Shown here one piece after another: positions 11,790 to 24,001 of a stretch of 64,000 nucleotides of DNA. The stretch is from Bombardia bombarda (Eukaryota > Ascomycota > Sordariomycetes > Sordariales > Lasiosphaeriaceae): the NCBI GenBank assembly GCA_030512295.1, contig JAULSR010000001.1, positions 1,488,001 to 1,552,000 on the forward strand, written 5' to 3'. Under the pieces are notes generated by a model. The model made no database searches and was not told where the DNA came from. It worked only from the letters and a program-made list of their open reading frames with translations. Positions within the stretch are counted from its first letter, which is position 1, and the number at the start of each line of letters is the position of its first letter. A program made the translations under genes and the position numbers.

Positions 11790-12036
11790 TTATCTTAGGT
11801 TGTCATCATTCAAGCACTGATATGCCAGAGTGAAATGGGAAATGTGTGTGCAATCGCGAACTGAGAATGTTGTAGCTTACCTGGTGCCTGTCGGAATTCT
11901 TGGTGCCCCTCCGCGCGCTTTCTCTCGCCTCTTCCAATGTCGCCAGGCAGCTCGAGGATGCGCGCAGAACGTTGGTGAAAGTTCGCATCTCCAACGGTTC
12001 TGCGGAATCCATCAAGTGCCGCCCGAGGCGGTGCAT
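11790..12036 (-). CDS. Weak candidate for a 60-residue protein
   Basis: Minus strand, exon 1 11881-12036 starting MHRLGRHLMDSAEPLEM and ending at a consensus donor CAG|GTAAGC. A possible exon 2 at 11790-11816 follows a 64-nt intron ending TATCAG. The product would be about 60 residues, Arg/Ser-rich, with no family I recognise. The donor is strong but the branch site is poor, and other downstream acceptors are possible. It may equally be a noncoding transcript or chance. Confidence 0.18.
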
Positions 12037-14361
12037 TGGTGTAGAGGGAGAGAAGGCCGGAAAGTTGAGTGTGAAGTCAGAAGGAAGGAAGAAAATTTGA
12101 AATGGGCTGCTTCTGAAGTTGAAGAAATACCCAAAGAAGCGATAGCGATAAGAAAAAGTTTCGGGTGGACCGGTGGACCGGTGGATCAGGTCGGCGTGAC
12201 TAGGCACGTGCACCGTAGCTGGCCAGTAGGGGCAGCAGGCATTTGAGTAGGAAAGATCGATGAGAGGGGCTGGGGCTCAGCTTTGGTGGTAGGGGCTGTG
12301 GATACCTGCAAATGACTGGGAGCCCAAAAATAGGCGGCTCAGCCAGGAGAGCTGTGGCGGCGCGGTTTGCATGTCTGTATCAGAAATAAGGGCGTTTGGG
12401 GGTAGGAATCAAGCGGATGACTCGCATGGTGGTGTCTCGTTCAGTACGTGTAGAAGGAAGGCTGCAAGGGAAACACGGGGATTCCGAGGGATATGCTCGT
12501 TTGTTTTTGAGGTGGCCAGCAGCAAACAAAAGAAGGCGGCGGTCGGGTAAGTGGTGGGTTATTTAGAGTTTGATCAAGCGCTTTCTCGTGATCGAGACTG
12601 TTGTTGCCGGCTGGATGAGGTCGGCTGTCTGCATCTGGCCGTCTTATTAAGAGTCCATAGAGATTGAAGGCGAGCCAGGTGCTCTGAGCGCCCCGGGACG
12701 CCCCTGCAGGATCGAGCAAACGGGGTGTCGGAGACAGGAAAAGCTATTGTTCCAGCCTCGCTTGCTCCTTTTAGCCTCTGTAAATGCATTAAACACTCAA
12801 TAGCTCTGTCAGATATCGATTTAACGGGATTAAGCTGCAGTGCTAAAAAGCTCGCCATCCCCAGCCAGACTAAAGAGTCGCGGTGGAAGCCAAGCCAACT
12901 CCAGCTCCGTCCTAGGCTGTTAGGTTTTGGGCTTGCCCTGCTTCTCACATTTCCAGTTCCCACTTGCACTCGACCTGATCAGAGCCCAGGATCGCGCTCT
13001 CCATTTTAATCCATAATCCATAATCCATACCTTACCTACCATACCAGCATACTTCGTACCATAGCAGACCAGACGGGTACCTTTTTGACCTCCCCTTCGA
13101 CGCCGCAGCGTCTGCAACCGTCTGCACCGTCTGCCTCCCTGCAACACTCCATATCCACGGGCGCGCTCACCCGATTTTTTTTTACGTATGAGGCACCCCG
13201 TTCTGCAACCTTGCAACATTGACATGCTTTTGCCGTGAACCCAAAACAAACAAGACGGGAAGCATTGGGAGGTACCTCATACCTTACCTACTACCTTCCA
13301 TATTGCCTTGCCTTGCCTTGGATATTCCACCAGGACCCAGGATCCAAAACCCAGGACGGGTAAGGAGTCCTTAGTTTCCGTCCTAGACGCATTTGCGCAC
13401 CGTCGTTGCGTGGACAAGCCGCCTGGATCGATCGTGCAGCCAGTGCAGCCAGTGCAAACAGCAAGCAGTCAGACTCCTCCCGTCGGGGCCGCTCCAGACG
13501 AGATTTGCGACCGACGGCGAAAATAAAAAAGGTTATCTAACGTGCCGTCGCCCGCCGAGACTGGAATCCATAGGTTACCGCTCGCTCCCTCGCTCAATCT
13601 CGTCCGTCTAGGACAGAGGGTCAGGGCAGCAGCAGCAGGTCAGCATCACCTCAGGTCAACTTTCAAGGTCAATTGCCTGGGCCTTTTCAATCGGGGAACC
13701 TGGAACATTTGGTTCGGTCGCGCTCCCAAACTCCCGCGGACACTCCACGGTTGCCATTCCGGTCCCCAGGTCCCCAGTCCCTAGCTTGCAGTCCCACTCG
13801 CTGCCACTGTCCACTGGGCCGTCAGTCCCACTGTCACTCGTCCACAGCCAGGGCAGTCCGTCGGTCGCTCGCTCTGACCTCCAAGTCCCAACCCCCCGTT
13901 CTCAAACTCCACAATCCACTTCAGACCACCACGACCACCCACGACACCACGACCACGACTACGACACGTCGCCGCCGCCGCCGCCCTTCATACATCAATC
14001 CTGCCCCAGCGTCGCCCAAAACGGCACGTCCACGTCGTCTTTTCCCCATTGCAGTCTAATATTCCCAAGTGTCTCACTGCTGCATCTTTTGGCGTTGCTG
14101 TTTGTCCCCCGAGTTTTGTTGGCGACACCCTCTGCTGTTCCTTCTGGCCTAGCTTGTTCCTCTCGCGACCGCTTTAGCCTGTTTCCTTCCAGCCCTGCTC
14201 TGCGATAGTACCGCGCCGATCGCATTCGCGCTCTGCCATTCCTCGGGCAACCGCACGCCGTTGCTTCCACTCTCGATTGCGAGCGCTTTTAACGAACGGC
14301 CTACGCGCGCGCATACCGTCTTCGTCGCTCCCGACGCCTGTCAACCCTGGCCAAACTTCGT

Positions 14362-14370
14362 ATGCGATAG
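14362..14370 (+). promoter_or_regulatory. Two-codon micro-uORF in the ptaB leader
   Basis: ATG CGA TAG, ending 53 nt before the ptaB start codon. Minimal uORFs of this kind can stall or divert scanning ribosomes. The function here is inferred only from position. Confidence 0.4.
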
Positions 14371-14423
14371 CGCGGAGGATATCACGTCGGTATCCACGCT
14401 GTGGATAATCGACAGCCCCGGAG

Positions 14424-17307
14424 ATGATGGCTACTTCTTTTTCGCCGCATCCCGGCGGGATGCAGCAACATGCAGGTGCTCCTCCCAGTCACCCCATGGC
14501 TCCCGGCATGGCCCATAACCCAAGCCAGCCCGGCTCGGCTCCCGGAGGCATGCCGCATCAACTGGTAGGACACATCGGAGGAGTGTCCGGCCCGGGAGCC
14601 CAGATCAATCCCGCTGCTCTTATGGGAAGCATGCCCCCAGGGGCTGGGAATCCAAACGCCCACGCCATGCAGCATTTGAACCCAGCGCAGGCGCAAATGT
14701 TCCATCATCAGCAGATGAACCCCATGTGTACGTACCCCGTGTGCCAGCTACTCAACCATTAGCTCTGTAGTAGATGCTGACATGTGTGGCTAGTCTCCGC
14801 GAATTCGCTGTCACAGATGCATCAGCATAGGACGCTCCAGGCGCTGCAACACCAGCAAGCCCAGCAAGCGAGGCAGGCCATAATAGCACAACAGGCAGCA
14901 TATCAGAACATGCAAAATATCCCAATGGGGATACCAATCGGTCAGATAAATGCTGCCCAACAAGCAGCTCAGTTTGCGCAGCTTAGGAGAATGCAGCCGG
15001 TACCTCTTCCCCCTCATCTTCAGCAAGCGCAGCTAGCTCAACAACAGCAGGGTCAACCTATGAACGTAAGACAACCTTCATCACCACATTACGACTAGAA
15101 ATGCGACAGCAAATGTAGGTCCCGGCAGTGAGTTGCGCTAACACTCGATATCAGCAGATGGTTGCCCACCAACTCGCAATGCAACAGCAGCAACAACAGC
15201 AGATGAACCAGATGAATCAGCAGGGTAATAACCCTAACCACCACCAAATGAATCCCCAAATTAGTCTACAACAAGCGCAGCTTGCCGCACTTCAGAGTCA
15301 GCAGGCCCATCATGCAGCTCAGGCAGCTCAGGTGCAGGCGCAGGCGCAAGCACAGGCTCAGGCACAACAGCAGCAACAACAACAGCAGCAGCAACAGCAG
15401 CAGCAGCAACAGCAACATCAACAACAGGGTCAGGGCCAGCCTCAGCAGCCTCAGCAACAGCAACAGCAGGCTCAACAACAACAACAGCAACAACAGCAGC
15501 AGCAGCAGCAGGCTCAGCAACAACAGCAACAACAGCAGGCGCAACAGCAGCAACAGCAACAGCAACAACAGGCTCAGCAGCAAGCCCAGCAGCAACAGGT
15601 TCAGCAGCAGCAGCAGCAACAGGCGCAACAGGCGCAACAGGCTCAACAGCAGGCTCAGCAGCAAGCCCAACAGCAGCAACAACAGCAAGCCCAACAACAG
15701 GCCCAACAACAGCAACCTTCCCAGCAGCAGCCAGGCCAAGGTGGTCCAGGAGTGAACGGGCCGGCACAGAGCCAAGGTCCTACACAAAGTCCAACACCCC
15801 AGCCGAATCCGCAGCAGCAGCCGCAGGCTCCCCCCCAGACGCCCCAAACAGCACAAGCCCAACAGATCCAGCAGGCACAACTCGTTCATGCGCAGCAAGC
15901 GGTCGGTGCTGCGAATCATCTCATGCAACAGAAGCGTAATGGCCCTGTAGACATGAAGGGACACGTCCTCCTCAAGCTGATGCTCTTTTGCGAACACATC
16001 AGCGGATTTCCTGCAAGTATTCCCCGAAAAAAAATACTCATTGGACAAAGCTAACATTATAATCATGTAGGGATCCCAGGGCAAGGATGACCTGAGCTAC
16101 TGGAATGACTTTGTCCAACTCTTTTTCTCCCACAAGGGTATTTTTAGACACGTTATTCTCATCAAAGAAGGCGAGGATCCAGGACAGGAAAAGCAATATG
16201 AGATTGCATATCCTGCTCTGGCTCGCTATTTCCACACGCATTTCGAGAGCGGTGTCAAGAACATGCAGTTGATATTAGACAAGGGAACTACGGATAAGGC
16301 GTTGCCTAATGACTGCCACTTTGTCGAGAATAACAAGGCAAGCCTAGTTTATTGGTTTGAAGGCGGCTCGCATGTAAGTCTGAATCATTCGAAGGTGTAT
16401 CAAGGGATGATAACTGACACTACAAATAGTTGGTCGCGAGTGGGACTTTCCGGGCTTCTTTCAATAGTGAGCAGAAATTCGAGCTATTCGAGTTTGTGAC
16501 GCATAACCACGAAGAATATTTATCTCGGCGCCTGGTTATACAGGCTGCTAGGCCAGCACATGAATGGGGAAAGGAGTGGGCCAAGGTCAACCAGCAAGAT
16601 AATAAGCAGTCTCCTGAGATGAACAAGAAGGCGAAGGCCAGGCCAGTCAAGTCCCCGCCAGGCCCCCCGCCAGATATAGATCTCCCAGATTCTGCTGTTA
16701 AGCGTGGGATGGGAATCACTGAGGCTGTATATCAATTTCTTGAGGTAAGCCAGTTCACCTTGTTCCTGCGTCAAGAATGCAACGCTAACCATGCACGCTG
16801 CAGATCGTCGAAATCATAGGCCAGATGAACCCACTATTCGGCTACTACCACTCAAAGCCTGGGCTTGCACCTTACGCGGCCCTTGACGAGTACGTTGGTC
16901 GTATCAATGCTTCAGGGCAGAACGTCAATGGCCAGGGTATGGCTCAAGGAGCCCCAAGGACGCCGGGTTTCCCACAATTTCCGATGGGTGCCAGCCCGGG
17001 AATGGCGACTCAGATGCTGCCTGGATCTCCACACATTAGCAGCCCAGCTCCTGGACAAATGCAAGCCCCCGGAATGCAGCTTCAGGCAAGCCAACAAGGA
17101 ACAAGCTCAAGTGGGCCAAGTGCGAACACATCGCCCCAGCAGAATAATAAAAGGAGAAGAGCGTCAGCCGTAAAGGTCGAAGAGGACACACCTGCGTCAG
17201 CCCCAACACCGACAGCTTCTGGAACTCCTCAGCTCAATGGGGTTCAGGCTAAAGCAAAGCCACCTACGCCGAGGATGCCAAAACGCCTAAAGGGAAGCCA
17301 AGCATAG
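14424..17307 (+). CDS. ptaB: PtaB/Mfg1-type LIM-binding transcriptional co-regulator
   Basis: Six exons: 14424-14727, 14794-15065, 15155-16012, 16071-16373, 16430-16744 and 16804-17307, giving 851 residues. The LIM-binding (LDB/SEUSS-like) domain spans about residues 463-712. It includes HVLLKLMLFCEHISGFP, YWNDFVQLFFSHKGIFRHV, YPALARYFHTHFESGVK, FNSEQKFELFEFVTHNHEEYL and IIGQMNPLFGYYHSKPGL. In Aspergillus, PtaB partners with SomA (Flo8-like) to control adhesion, conidiation and biofilm; Candida Mfg1 is the counterpart. Exons 1-3 encode Gln-rich sequence, with long Q/AQ runs from about residue 202 to 380. Intron 3 (16013-16070) must use a GC donor (GCAAGT) to keep the conserved frame; the alternative GT one base later breaks it. 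The other introns are 66, 89, 56 and 59 nt with GT..AG ends. The start of exon 3 could be 15155 or 15158 (tandem CAGCAG). Confidence 0.9.
15362..15725 (+). repeat. CAG/CAA poly-glutamine tract in ptaB
   Basis: Near-continuous CAG and CAA codons, interrupted mostly by GCx (Ala), coding for glutamine-rich sequence. Mixed codons suggest selection for Gln instead of one pure microsatellite. The length is likely to vary among strains. Confidence 0.85.
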
Positions 17308-20300
17308 CACGACTTGAACCCACGAGTCTTTGAAGAATAAAAGTCAGAGACTCGGTGCGCGCCTTCTATCGAACACCGGTCAAAATGATGTTTCAAGGCT
17401 GCGTCCAGAAGCATCAAGGATACAGGATTAGGGGGTTCAGCAAACATTAGGACTCGGCATATACCCATCCGCATAGAACTCGGCCCTAAATGAGATGTCA
17501 CCCTCGTCAGAGGCGGTCCGTATCGGTACTTCCTCATTCATCTGTACGCTACAGCATGCAGATAACGTTAAATATGGCTAGTTCTCTCGTCGGTGTCATA
17601 AACCCTAATGACCGGCGTCGGGAGAGATCAATGGCCTCTGTTGGGGCTATCATGGTTTGTTTTTGGCAGATTTCTCGCCAGACTATAAAGAGACTTAGAG
17701 GGAGAAGGCTACAAGTCAAGCCATAATATACCCTAACGCATGGAGTTGGAAGCAGGAAGAGCGGGGAGTTGGGAGCAGGGAGTAGGGATCGGTATCAAGA
17801 GGGAAAACACACAGGTGTCCCTTTAGGTTATTGGGGGCGCTCTGAGCTGAAGTGAAATGTCATCCACGGAGTTCTATTTTATTTTTTTGGCAGGGCGGTT
17901 ATCGTTTTTATTCAATTTCTCTTTCTTCTCATTTCTATCTTTTTGCCATGGAATGCTGCCTTTGTGAAATATCCCATCATGCCCTCAGTGCGGGTATTTT
18001 GTGTCGCGTCCGGGTGCATGGATTCTGATTTCTTCTTTTCTTTAATTCTTTTTGATTGGTTGTCGTGAGACCCCCTTTTTTTTTCATCTTTAATTCCCCC
18101 AGTCGGTCTCGACAGAATTCGGATGTGATGGGACGGATGTGATGGAAAGGGGACTGGAAATGTTGTGTGTGTGAGAGAGAGGGGGGAGAAAATGGATTGG
18201 GGAGTAGGAGAGGGATGTGTGGTCAGGATACATGGGAGATGTGAGAAACATAAGAAGTTATGAAGAGATAACAATCTTATGTGGTTATGGAAGAAAGAAA
18301 GATATGGGCGAACAAAATAAAGAAAGGATTCTCGACTGTTCATTATGCTCTTTCTTGGCTTGCTTTTGTGGTCGTGGGAAGGGGGCTGATTTGTGCTGGT
18401 CTGTTTATCCCTGGTTGCTTGGTTTTGGCTAACATATCCTGATCTATTATATCATGCCCGACTCCCTGTCTATGGAGGTGATGCCTATGATGAAGACGGA
18501 TAGGAGGTGGAAAGGAGGTGTTCGAGAGCTCTTATCGGTGTGTAGCTAGATGGGCTCGGAACCAGCAGAGGTAAGTTTCGGGGAAAGGGGAGTCTAGATT
18601 CGGCACTTTTGTTTTGGTTGAGAGCTGCCATCATAGGTTTGAATGTTACATGTTTTATTGACATTGAAGAAGAAATAATGTTGTCTAACGAGGGATCGAG
18701 AACTAGAAGATCGTCAGGAAAAGTAAACAATACATCCCTCGTAGCACTCCTCACGGCTTCATTCAATACGTTTTTACTCGTCGCTCTCTATGTCTTGTAT
18801 GTTTAGAGAGCATATGGTCACTGCCTAGCTATGCTCGTACGTATATGTAGATTCCTAAGGCTGGTAATGAGAAGTGGGCTGGTTCGGAATAAAAGGGAAC
18901 GGAAAGGTTTTATGTCTTTTAATATTTGGGGTGGTTTTTTATACCAAAATCTCTGTGTATGTTCCATGGCTTCTGGAGTATCGTAGCCATGTGTTATTTA
19001 CGTTAAACAGCCGTAAGACATGAAACGGTCTTTAAAATATTCTTGGAGTTGTGATGCTATTATGCTTCTTTACCCCTTTTTCTGGGCCCACCCCTTTCTT
19101 TCCCTGATAACTGTGAGTGAACACGCGAAAAGCTAGGTGTGTGTATCTAAGTCGCCCCGTCATATACAAATGTTACTACGTCACCACCACCCTTCATCAC
19201 TATATACCTTACTGGACATTGCGGTATATGTCAAGCATTCAGCTCCCTTCGGTTGCTGGTATCAAATTTGGACACTCTCCGGTTACCTGAGTGTCTATCT
19301 CATTGCCCTGAGTAATGTGACCTATTCACCAATCTCTATTGCCAGCATATGGTTGCGGTACCAACGGTGTCATACCAGTCACATCTTCGAACATCATATT
19401 ATTTTGCCGCTTGCCTTTATTGTTATGTTGATAGAGACTTGAAGTCAAGTTGGATACCTTGATAATGGGATTTTGATTGGTATTACTTGCCTACCCTAAC
19501 TGCACAATATTTCCATGTCCACGTTTTCCTAATGAGAGAGAAACTCAGAGATAGGTGGTTTAAACCAAAAGGGATTCTGTTACCGATCATAACCCAGGCA
19601 ATTCAAAGTCAGCTAGTCGGTTCTTATTCAAAACCTAGATTGTATTATCCTTATTTATAGTACTACCCGGTGTAGTATGGAAACTCTTTAGACGCAAAGA
19701 CAAAGTCAAGCAACTCTTACAAGGTCAACTTGATTGAGTAGAGTAGTACCTGCTATTAACTTACTGCCGACTTTTTTCTCTTTCCAAAACGCAAGTCTTT
19801 GAAGTTTTCATGGTTCATTGCTTTTTGTTCTCGATAAAATGTAAACTGTAAAGGTAATAGGGTGAAGAAACTGTCCTGATCCCAATGTTCACTGAATTAT
19901 GTGTGCGTTTGAGTGTGTGTGCGTGTGTCCAAATGTGAAATTTAGCAGGGACTTTCCTACTGACGACTTTGGCCGAGGGACTAAATAGATAGAGTACAGT
20001 CATCCTTCACAGGCCATGTTGGGATATATGGCATAGGACTGAGCAGACATACTGCCTCGGTAGCTAGTTCCTAATGACGAAACGAAACCGGCAGAAGGCC
20101 TCTCCAAGAGCATGTGGGATACTTACTCTGCACGTGCTACTGCATCAAAATGTGAAGATAAGCCCATCACGTCGTAGACATGGCATTGCCAAGGTATCAG
20201 CAGATGACAAACGTATCCCATGTAGAACACACATGTGACCGACATCACTTGATCACAAGCAAAGCACCCATAAGCAAAAAGTCATTATGCTGCTGCTACT

Positions 20301-20817
20301 GCTGTTCTAGAAAAAGCCCGCGCACATCCTACCGAGTTATCGAGAAAAGGTAAACAAAGCGAGACAACATAAACATCGTCTTTCGTATTTCTCTCTCCTA
20401 TGGCCCCCGATCCGTGGCGTTTGGGGTTGTTGGTTGTGCGTAGGCTGTTACTGACGCTGGTCCCTCATTTCTCTCTCTCTCTTTCGTGATGATAAAACCC
20501 CACGTCCCAACCCCCCATCCCTCACTTCCCAAAAGTCACGTGTAACGAAAAGACGCGCGGGGGAAACCAAAAGCAAAAAGAGAAGAAAAAAACTAAGTGA
20601 GGCAGAAGGAGAAGAGGAAAAGGAAAAAAAGAACACATGATACACAGTTCCATCCAGTTATGCCCCCTCGCCTCGGTCACAAACCGACCATCCCGATCAT
20701 TAACCGAAAAATAAAATAACGCCGTTTGAGCGGTCTAGGGAAGAGAGCAGGTAGGTTGGTCGTCGGCGGCGGCGGCGAATAGGCAGACGAGTCAAACGAC
20801 CACGCCCACGCTTCCAT
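17308..20817. other. Intergenic region between ptaB and ATG8 (convergent)
   Basis: 3.5 kb without a gene I can support. A perfect 6-bp hairpin stem GAGTCT/AGACTC lies just after the ptaB stop, at about 17324-17355, in the probable 3' UTR. The rest is A/T-rich, with several long T and pyrimidine runs, and only short frames. Confidence 0.5.
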
Positions 20818-21398
20818 TTAGACGGTCTCCTCGAATTCGCCAAAGGTGTTCTCACCCGAGTAGGTGATGTAGAGGAAGCTGTTTGTCGGTTAGCTTGTGA
20901 AACACGCAAACATGATGGAGATTGTCTATAATCATGGGGAGTGAATGTGACTTACCCATCCTCGTCCTTGTGCTCCTCGTAGATGCTGCTCATGAGCGCC
21001 GCGGTTGGCGGCAAGACCTCGTCGACGAAGATGAAGATGGCCTTCTCGGGGGACAGCTTGATCCGCTTCCGGATCACGTAGACGAACTGCCCGACGGTGA
21101 GGTCTGCCGGTACCAGGTACTTCTTCTTATCGATGGTAGCGATGTCGCTCTTCTCGACCTTCTCGCAAATAACCTAGGAGGGGAGAGCGATGTTAGCGGG
21201 CGGTTTTATAAGACGAGCCTGTGAATGCTGGCTTCCTCATCGCTGTGCCGAAACAGACGACGACAACGACGACAGAGCAACGGGAAAGAGACGGGGCTGG
21301 CAGCTTACCGGAATGCGGTCAGAGTACTTCTGGCGGATGCGTTCAGCCTCCGCCTTGCGTTTCTCGAAGGGGTGCTCGTCCTTGAACTTGCTTCGCAT
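20818..21398 (-). CDS. ATG8: Atg8 ubiquitin-like autophagy protein
   Basis: Three exons on the minus strand, 21309-21398, 20956-21173 and 20818-20878, give 122 residues. The introns are 135 nt (21174-21308) and 77 nt (20879-20955), both GT..AG. Atg8 is conjugated to phosphatidylethanolamine and drives autophagosome growth and cargo capture. Visible features are the N-terminal [21 protein letters not shown], the ubiquitin-like core ([37 protein letters not shown]) and the end YSGENTFG. Six residues (EFEETV) follow the glycine at about position 116, which Atg4 must remove before lipidation. The length is normal for the family. The ATG at 21396-21398 is fixed by the conserved MRSKFK start. Confidence 0.97.
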
Positions 21399-22663
21399 CT
21401 TGGCGGTTGTTTGTGAAGGTTGGGGAGTTGTGGTGGTTTGGTGCAGAGATAGGTGGTGCAAGGTGTGATGCTGCTGTCTCAGAGATGATGGCTGCGACGA
21501 GGAGAGAGCCTTGTTGTTAGTTTACAAGTAACACGACGGGCGACGGTGATGGATGATGGCGATGCCGGAACGTCTGCATACCTTAGCGTTGTGTTTGGTC
21601 GATGACGGATGAATTGAGGAGGAAGATGGTTGAAGGTAGGAAAGAGAGGTGCGTTGCCGCCTTGGAGCAAGGAGAGGGCTAGGGTGGATGCTGGAGGTGG
21701 AGGCGGGGCTGACCCCAGTGACCAAATGACTAACGAAAGGCAGGGGAAGCAGCGTCACCAGGTTGGGTTTAGCGCCTCCCGTGCCGGTGAATCAGAAGGG
21801 GTGCTCACATGGGGTTTTCTGAGGGTTTCTGACGAGCACGGCAGGCAGGCAGGTGCACTGGCGCGGCCCTCAGCTGGTACCTGTACTTTGCTGGGGGGGG
21901 GGGCAGCTGCGCTGCGGATCCGCTCGGTTTCGCAGCGGGGCACCGGTACTGTGCCAAACCCTTTAAGCTTTGCTAGGTCCTAGGTCCAGTGGTGGGCTTG
22001 TCTCCAGGCCTGCAGTGCAGCAGTAGCCGCCTGTTTGCGCTCGGTGTGAATCATATTTAGAAAAGTCACATTCATCTTTCTTACACAAAGCTTCATAGTC
22101 TAGTCTAGGATTACCTTGTGATGGATATTTGGTTATCTAAGCTGACAATATCGTTGACCTTGTTCTTCCATGTCCTTCTCCGATTGCGCCCTCTTCTTAG
22201 GTTGCCCTTCAACCCCGCGTCCCAGACTCCCAGGCAGCCAGGGTCTCCAAGCAGCAGCACCCCGCTGTTGCTGTGGGCGGACCACGTCAAGCATGTCTCG
22301 GTACATCGCGGGCGTATTCCTGTGCCTTGGGATGGAATGGAGAGCTCGGCTTGGCCGCACTAGCAGTCGACATGTTCGGCAAAGCTTCCGGCTCCACCAA
22401 AATGCTAGGTGGTCTCGATTTCGCGAACATCCGATTCTGACCTGCGAATCAGCCGAGCGAAACCACGACGGCAATGCGCATTGCTCCTAGAGAGCAGCCG
22501 TCAATCTAGCACAGCATCCCGTCGGTGTGACCCGGATTTCCAGAGCTCGCTTGGCTGGAAAGTGGTCTTATGCCGGCAGCACATACCAGAGGAAATCATT
22601 CGATCCTGCTCAGGTACCAGATTTCCGCCACGTTGCGCTTTCATATTTAAACCGACCACCGAG
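21399..22663. other. Divergent region between ATG8 and HEM13
   Basis: 1.26 kb holding the promoters and leaders of both genes. An 11-base G run lies at 21893-21903. ATG8 probably has an extended, possibly spliced 5' leader here, but I cannot fix its ends. Confidence 0.5.
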
Positions 22664-24001
22664 ATGGCTTCTCGATGGCCGACCCTTCGCCTTTTGGCCC
22701 AGTGCAAGACACAAAGCCAATTGAGGGGTCAAACACCGTTGAAGCCTTCCTGGACCACTCGCCAAGCATTGTCAAGCTTCCCGAGCTCTGCAAAGCCCGG
22801 TCAAGCTTCCTCGCCATTGTCGGGATACCTGGGCTTGGTAGCATTGGGTCTTCTCGTCACTGCGCCGCTGGCCTACAAGATGGTATGATACTGCAGCCCC
22901 CCCTAATTCGCCGCCTTCGCGATCCAGCCTAGAACTGTGAAGCTCATCATTGCATGCGCACATCTACAGGCTGTTGAAGAGCCCCTATCGCTCGATTCGT
23001 TGAGTCTTGCGGAGCGCGACCAGCAGACAAAACGCGAGCAGGGCGTAAACGATGCCTCGCCCATGCGCCTCCGTATGGAGAAGTTCGTCAAGGAGCAGCA
23101 GAAGGAGATTGTGTGGGCGCTAGAGCAGGTTGACGGCAACAGCTTCCGGGTAGATGAGTGGCAGCGCAAGGAGGGCGGCGGCGGCATCACCTGTGTGCTG
23201 CAGGACGGCAACGTATTTGAGAAGGCCGGCGTCGGTGTCAGCGTTGTCTACGGCACGCTCCCCAAGCCAGCCATCCTGAAGATGCGCGCCAACCACAAGA
23301 AGCTGGGCGAGGACATCGAAAACATCCCCGACAGCCTCGAGTTCTTCGCCGCGGGGCTCAGCCTCGTCGTGCACCCCAAGAATCCAATGGCCCCCACGGT
23401 GCACTTGAACTACCGGTATTTCGAGACCGCCAACCCGGATGGCACCTCCGGCGCGTGGTGGTTTGGCGGCGGCAGCGACCTGACACCAGCCTACCTCTTC
23501 GACGAGGACGCCATACAGTTCCACAAGTCGCTGAAGGAGGTGTGCGATGCACATGACAAGGACTACTACTCCAGGTTCAAGAAGTGGTGTGACACCTACT
23601 TCTACAACAAGCACCGTGGTGAGAGCCGCGGCGTGGGAGGAATCTTCTTTGACGACCTTGACGAGACGGTGCGCGACAAGGAGAACACGTTTGCTTTTAT
23701 CCAGGATGCGCTCAAGTCGTTCGTGCCGACTTATGTACCCATCATAAACAAGCGCAAGGACATGCCGTACACAGAACAGGAGAAGGAGTGGCAGCAGATC
23801 CGCAGGGGTAAGTACGTCGAGTTCAACCTGGTGCACGACCGGGGAACGGCGTTTGGACTGAACACGCCCGGCGCGCGGGTCGAGAGCATCTTGATGAGCT
23901 TGCCGCTGACGGCGAGCTGGAAGTACATGTACGAGCCGGAGCCCAAGAGCAGGGAAGCTCGGCTGGTGGAGGTGCTCAAGACGCCGAAGGAGTGGGTATA
24001 A
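22664..24001 (+). CDS. HEM13: Coproporphyrinogen III oxidase, aerobic
   Basis: Two exons, 22664-22882 and 22970-24001, with an 87-nt intron (donor GTATGA, acceptor CAG), give 416 residues. The enzyme converts coproporphyrinogen III to protoporphyrinogen IX with O2 in heme synthesis. Conserved blocks include GGGGITCVLQDGNVFEKAGV, NYRYFE, AWWFGGGSDLTPAYLF, GVGGIFFDDLD and the signature FNLVHDRGTAFGL near the end. The first 73 residues are an Arg/Ser-rich, Asp/Glu-free leader followed by a hydrophobic segment at about 54-71 (GYLGLVALGLLVTAPLAY). This looks like a bipartite signal to the mitochondrial intermembrane space, unlike cytosolic yeast Hem13. The start is the first ATG of the open frame that gives this presequence. 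Confidence 0.95.

Larger units (their letters stand above)
10212..14423. other. Long gene-poor region and ptaB leader
   Basis: 4.2 kb. The first 700 bp are A/T-rich and follow hbrB. The part from about 13000 to 14423 is strongly C/T- and CA-rich, with many short ATG-initiated frames. It looks like the long promoter and 5' leader typical of fungal developmental regulators. Only one weak small-gene candidate (11790-12036, minus) is seen; other frames show no family resemblance. Confidence 0.5.

Noticed and set aside
15066..15154. Micro-exon AAATGCGACAGCAAAT inside ptaB intron 2
   Set aside because: It would need a 33-nt upstream intron, too short for this genome. A single 89-nt intron with a GCTAAC branch site explains the data.
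15261..16084. Leu- and Ala/Val-rich minus-strand frames opposite ptaB
   Set aside because: They are the antisense reading of the CAG/CAA tract.
17310..17390. tRNA-Lys-like string on the minus strand (GACTTTTATTC and GTGGGTTCAAGTC)
   Set aside because: No D arm, no acceptor stem and no closing T stem. The hairpin after ptaB explains the pairing.
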